From Frateuria flava (GTDB lineage Bacteria; Pseudomonadota; Gammaproteobacteria; Xanthomonadales; Rhodanobacteraceae), in assembly GCF_017837635.1 (NCBI RefSeq), contig NZ_JAGJRS010000022.1, forward strand, positions 62,001 through 126,000: 64,000 nt of DNA, given 5' to 3'. How positions within the stretch are numbered: position 1 is the first letter of the stretch; every line of letters starts with the position of its first letter. The notes beneath the pieces were generated by a model. It was not told where the DNA came from. It worked only from the letters and a program-made list of their open reading frames with translations, and searched no databases. Below, piece by piece: positions 63,001 to 64,000 of this stretch. A program made the translations under genes and the position numbers.

Positions 63001-63555
63001 GGACGCTACGACGGCTTCTTCAAGCAGACCCTGGCCAAGCTGGTCGACACCAGCGGGCGCACCTGGCAGTGGAAGAGCGGGCCGGGCGCGGTCAGCGGCT
63101 CGGCCTCGATGCTGGCGCAGATGCAGCTGGCCGACAGCATCAAGCAGATGTACTTCCGCAACGGCAGTCCCACGCCCGAAGTTGGCTTCACGCTGCTGGC
63201 GCCGGTGCTGGCGCCGGGCATCGGCCACTTCGCCATCGCCATCGACGGGCAGACCTTCGATTACAAGCCCGGCGGCAACACCAGCATGGCGATGAAGTGG
63301 CCCGGGCCGACGCCGGGGCAGGTCAAGGTGTCCGCCTGGGACACCTCCGGCAACCTGCTCAGCAGCTACGACTACCAGGGCGACTGGGCGTTCTTCCACG
63401 CATTGCAGGCAGCAAAGCTGTCGCGCCAGTCGGACCTGCGCTACCAGGCGCACTTCGATTTCGGCGGCCAGGCGGTGCAGCTGATCGTCCAGGCCAGCAA
63501 TCTGAAGAACCCATTCCTCAACACGCAGGTACAACGCTTCCGGTGCGGAGGCTAG
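60049..63555 (+). CDS. tssM: T6SS membrane protein TssM (IcmF)
   Basis: 1168 residues, GTG start. Two N-terminal helices (about 12-30 and 45-62), a cytoplasmic NTPase-like domain with intact Walker A GPPGSGKST (131-139) and DTAGRYTTQDSD, a third helix (about 445-467, LAAYAGMALFTVLLCFGFA) and a long periplasmic domain ending in FGGQAVQLIVQASNLKNPFL. TssM spans the envelope and with TssL forms the trans-envelope core. Normally a lipoprotein TssJ caps it in the outer membrane. Confidence 0.96.
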   Translation: MAKLLSLLKSAWFVTLIGVLLLSVLVWLGGPYLGIGDAQPLASPVARLLLIMLIVLAWGAWLQMQALRARGKANKMSGELAGQDGAAPAGGDNRSAGERSQLQGRFAEAVEMLRKRRRGNLYALPWYVVIGPPGSGKSTLLQNSGLNFPLSERFGKEALRGVGGTRNCDWWFTDEAVFLDTAGRYTTQDSDRAADATAWGEFLKLLRRYRKRRPINGVIVAMSLSDLMVLDDTGRQEHARAIRRRLDELSEHLKIGVPVYLVLTKCDLVAGFGEFFDDMNPELRNQVWGVSFPLNKTMDGSAAKAFADEYRLLLDRLNTRTLDRLHAERDRGRRAAVLSFPQQLASLGETARQFVEGVFAGHAYGTPPLLRGVYLTSGTQEGTPIDRMMGAVARTFGLDAARVNPQGAQRRTFFVERLLKEVLFRESGLAGTNPAIERRKVAVQLAAYAGMALFTVLLCFGFATSYARNRAYLGQVQDALKGYPAGVDLPASVTPKEYFAKVLDRLEALSAVQQTATPEGGVPMSMRLGLYQGKAVGEDLHAAYLRELNALLLPGVGAQFRGGLAASASDPQALYYYLKGYLMLGEPKHLDADELVALANLEWRKVFPDEPVLQQALAKHFQALVAEPGQLRALPLDAALVEQARTTLRTADLSTLVYGSMKLSAESAGKPLQLDKELGLLGNVFRRQSGKPLSEPLPAVYTQPVFAIEADKGVEEAVKQFAADDWVFGAEPIDALAQARLSRQVLALYEADYIKAWDALLADLQLQPAASIQDASTIAAKLSGPSSPLKSLLKLVRDNTSDMLRAPTTDAGDKALDAAKDAAAKKATQNALGRALAKAGGGGAADEAPPGSAISAHFDTLNKLSDGAPGAAPIDQTLGALDQLSKTLLTMTDFSDAAGQPNPQLLMAQQAAAQLPPPVSGWVASLTGKSQALVASGTKGALDEQFQQAAAQDCAAFTQGRFPFSPASRNDIPVQNFGEMFGYGGRYDGFFKQTLAKLVDTSGRTWQWKSGPGAVSGSASMLAQMQLADSIKQMYFRNGSPTPEVGFTLLAPVLAPGIGHFAIAIDGQTFDYKPGGNTSMAMKWPGPTPGQVKVSAWDTSGNLLSSYDYQGDWAFFHALQAAKLSRQSDLRYQAHFDFGGQAVQLIVQASNLKNPFLNTQVQRFRCGG

Positions 63556-63557
63556 CC

Positions 63558-64000
63558 ATGTCCGGGCCGACAGGGGGCGGGACGGCGAGCGTGGGATTCT
63601 TCGGCAAGTTGCCGGGGGCGGGGGATTTCGTGCAGCGGCGGCTGCCCGGCGCGTTCGTCGAACGCTGGGACCGGCATTTCGAGCAGGCGGTGTTCGCCAG
63701 CCGCGAGGCCTTGGGCCAGGACTGGGCGGCCGCCTACCGGGCCAGCCCGACATGGCGCTTCGTGCTGTCGCCGCAGGCCTGCGGCGAGGGTGCCTGGGCC
63801 GGCGTGTTCGGCCCCGCCGACGATCGCGTCGGCCGCAGTTTCCCGATGGTGCTGGCCGCGGCAATCTCGCCGGCGCAAATCGAGCTGCTGCTGCGCGAGG
63901 GTGCCGGTTGGTTCGACGCGCTGGCGCGCGTGCACGCACAAGGCCAGCGAGGCGCTTCTGTGGACGCCGAAGGTTTCGATGCGCTGGTGGCAGCGTTGCC
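63558..64000 (+). CDS. tagF: T6SS regulator TagF, N-terminal part
   Basis: Open at the right edge: 147 codons visible, 2 bp after tssM. It opens MSGPTGGGTASVGFFGKLPG, then DFVQRRLPGAFVERWDRHFEQAV, WRFVLSP, CGEGAWAGVFGPADDRVGRSFPMVLAA, which is the TagF/DUF2094 pattern. In Pseudomonas TagF is a post-translational repressor of T6SS acting on Fha1, often fused or adjacent to PppA. Its end cannot be seen. Confidence 0.9.
   Translation, partial: MSGPTGGGTASVGFFGKLPGAGDFVQRRLPGAFVERWDRHFEQAVFASREALGQDWAAAYRASPTWRFVLSPQACGEGAWAGVFGPADDRVGRSFPMVLAAAISPAQIELLLREGAGWFDALARVHAQGQRGASVDAEGFDALVAAL

Noticed and set aside
61084-63939. 951-codon reverse open frame opposite tssM and tagF
   Set aside because: Antisense shadow; composition and lack of motifs rule it out.
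1-64000. tRNA genes, rRNA genes, CRISPR arrays, insertion sequences or integrases
   Set aside because: None was recognised on either strand; no transposase or integrase reading frame stands out.

Overview
The window is high-GC, gene-dense DNA from a gammaproteobacterium, most likely of the Xanthomonadales (Rhodanobacteraceae or Xanthomonadaceae; the genus cannot be fixed from the sequence). Pointers are the acetylated arginine pathway (N-acetylornithine carbamoyltransferase plus a fused N-acetylglutamate synthase/kinase), a FimX-type REC-PAS-GGDEF-EAL protein, a DksA with a long basic N-terminus, and four copies of an inverted repeat built on GTAGGAGCGC. I saw no tRNA, rRNA, CRISPR array or insertion sequence.

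Layout. 1-2.6 kb: the start of a leftward CcsA/YpjD-like gene, then an SdpR/SdpI-like repressor and membrane protein behind a perfect palindromic operator, and a secreted alpha/beta hydrolase. 2.7-6.4 kb: ffh, rpsP, rimM, trmD, rplS. 6.5-20 kb: fimX, epmB/efp, mtaD-yciI-ubiG-gph, a squalene/phytoene synthase-like gene, folE2, yidD, dksA, sufE, cysS and a glycine-zipper protein. 20.1-29 kb: an arginine operon argF-argG-argE-argBA-argC-proS-argH, preceded by what looks like a ribosome-controlled attenuator: a short leader peptide with clustered Arg codons, an intrinsic terminator, and an exact antiterminator pairing. 29.1-35.8 kb: a hybrid histidine kinase, a PNPOx-like protein, and a leftward kynurenine-branch operon (ACMS decarboxylase, unknown secreted protein, kynU, methyltransferase).

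36-64 kb: a type VI secretion system (T6SS) running off the right edge. An ECF sigma gene is followed by tssB, tssC, hcp, tagJ, tssE, tssF, tssG, clpV, PAAR, vgrG, tagH (FHA), tssK, tssL, tssM and the start of tagF. tssA is not in the window, and no tssJ is found in its usual place before tssK. Cargo genes sit among the structural genes: two divergent Tse2/Tsi2-like ADP-ribosyltransferase toxin and immunity pairs flanking clpV, a protein with two separate nuclease motifs, and several unrecognised proteins next to PAAR and vgrG.

The strongest leads are the arginine attenuator, the duplicated Tse2/Tsi2 modules, the two-nuclease candidate effector and the ECF sigma factor beside the T6SS. All function calls rest on reading the translations and on remembered family features; no database search was run.
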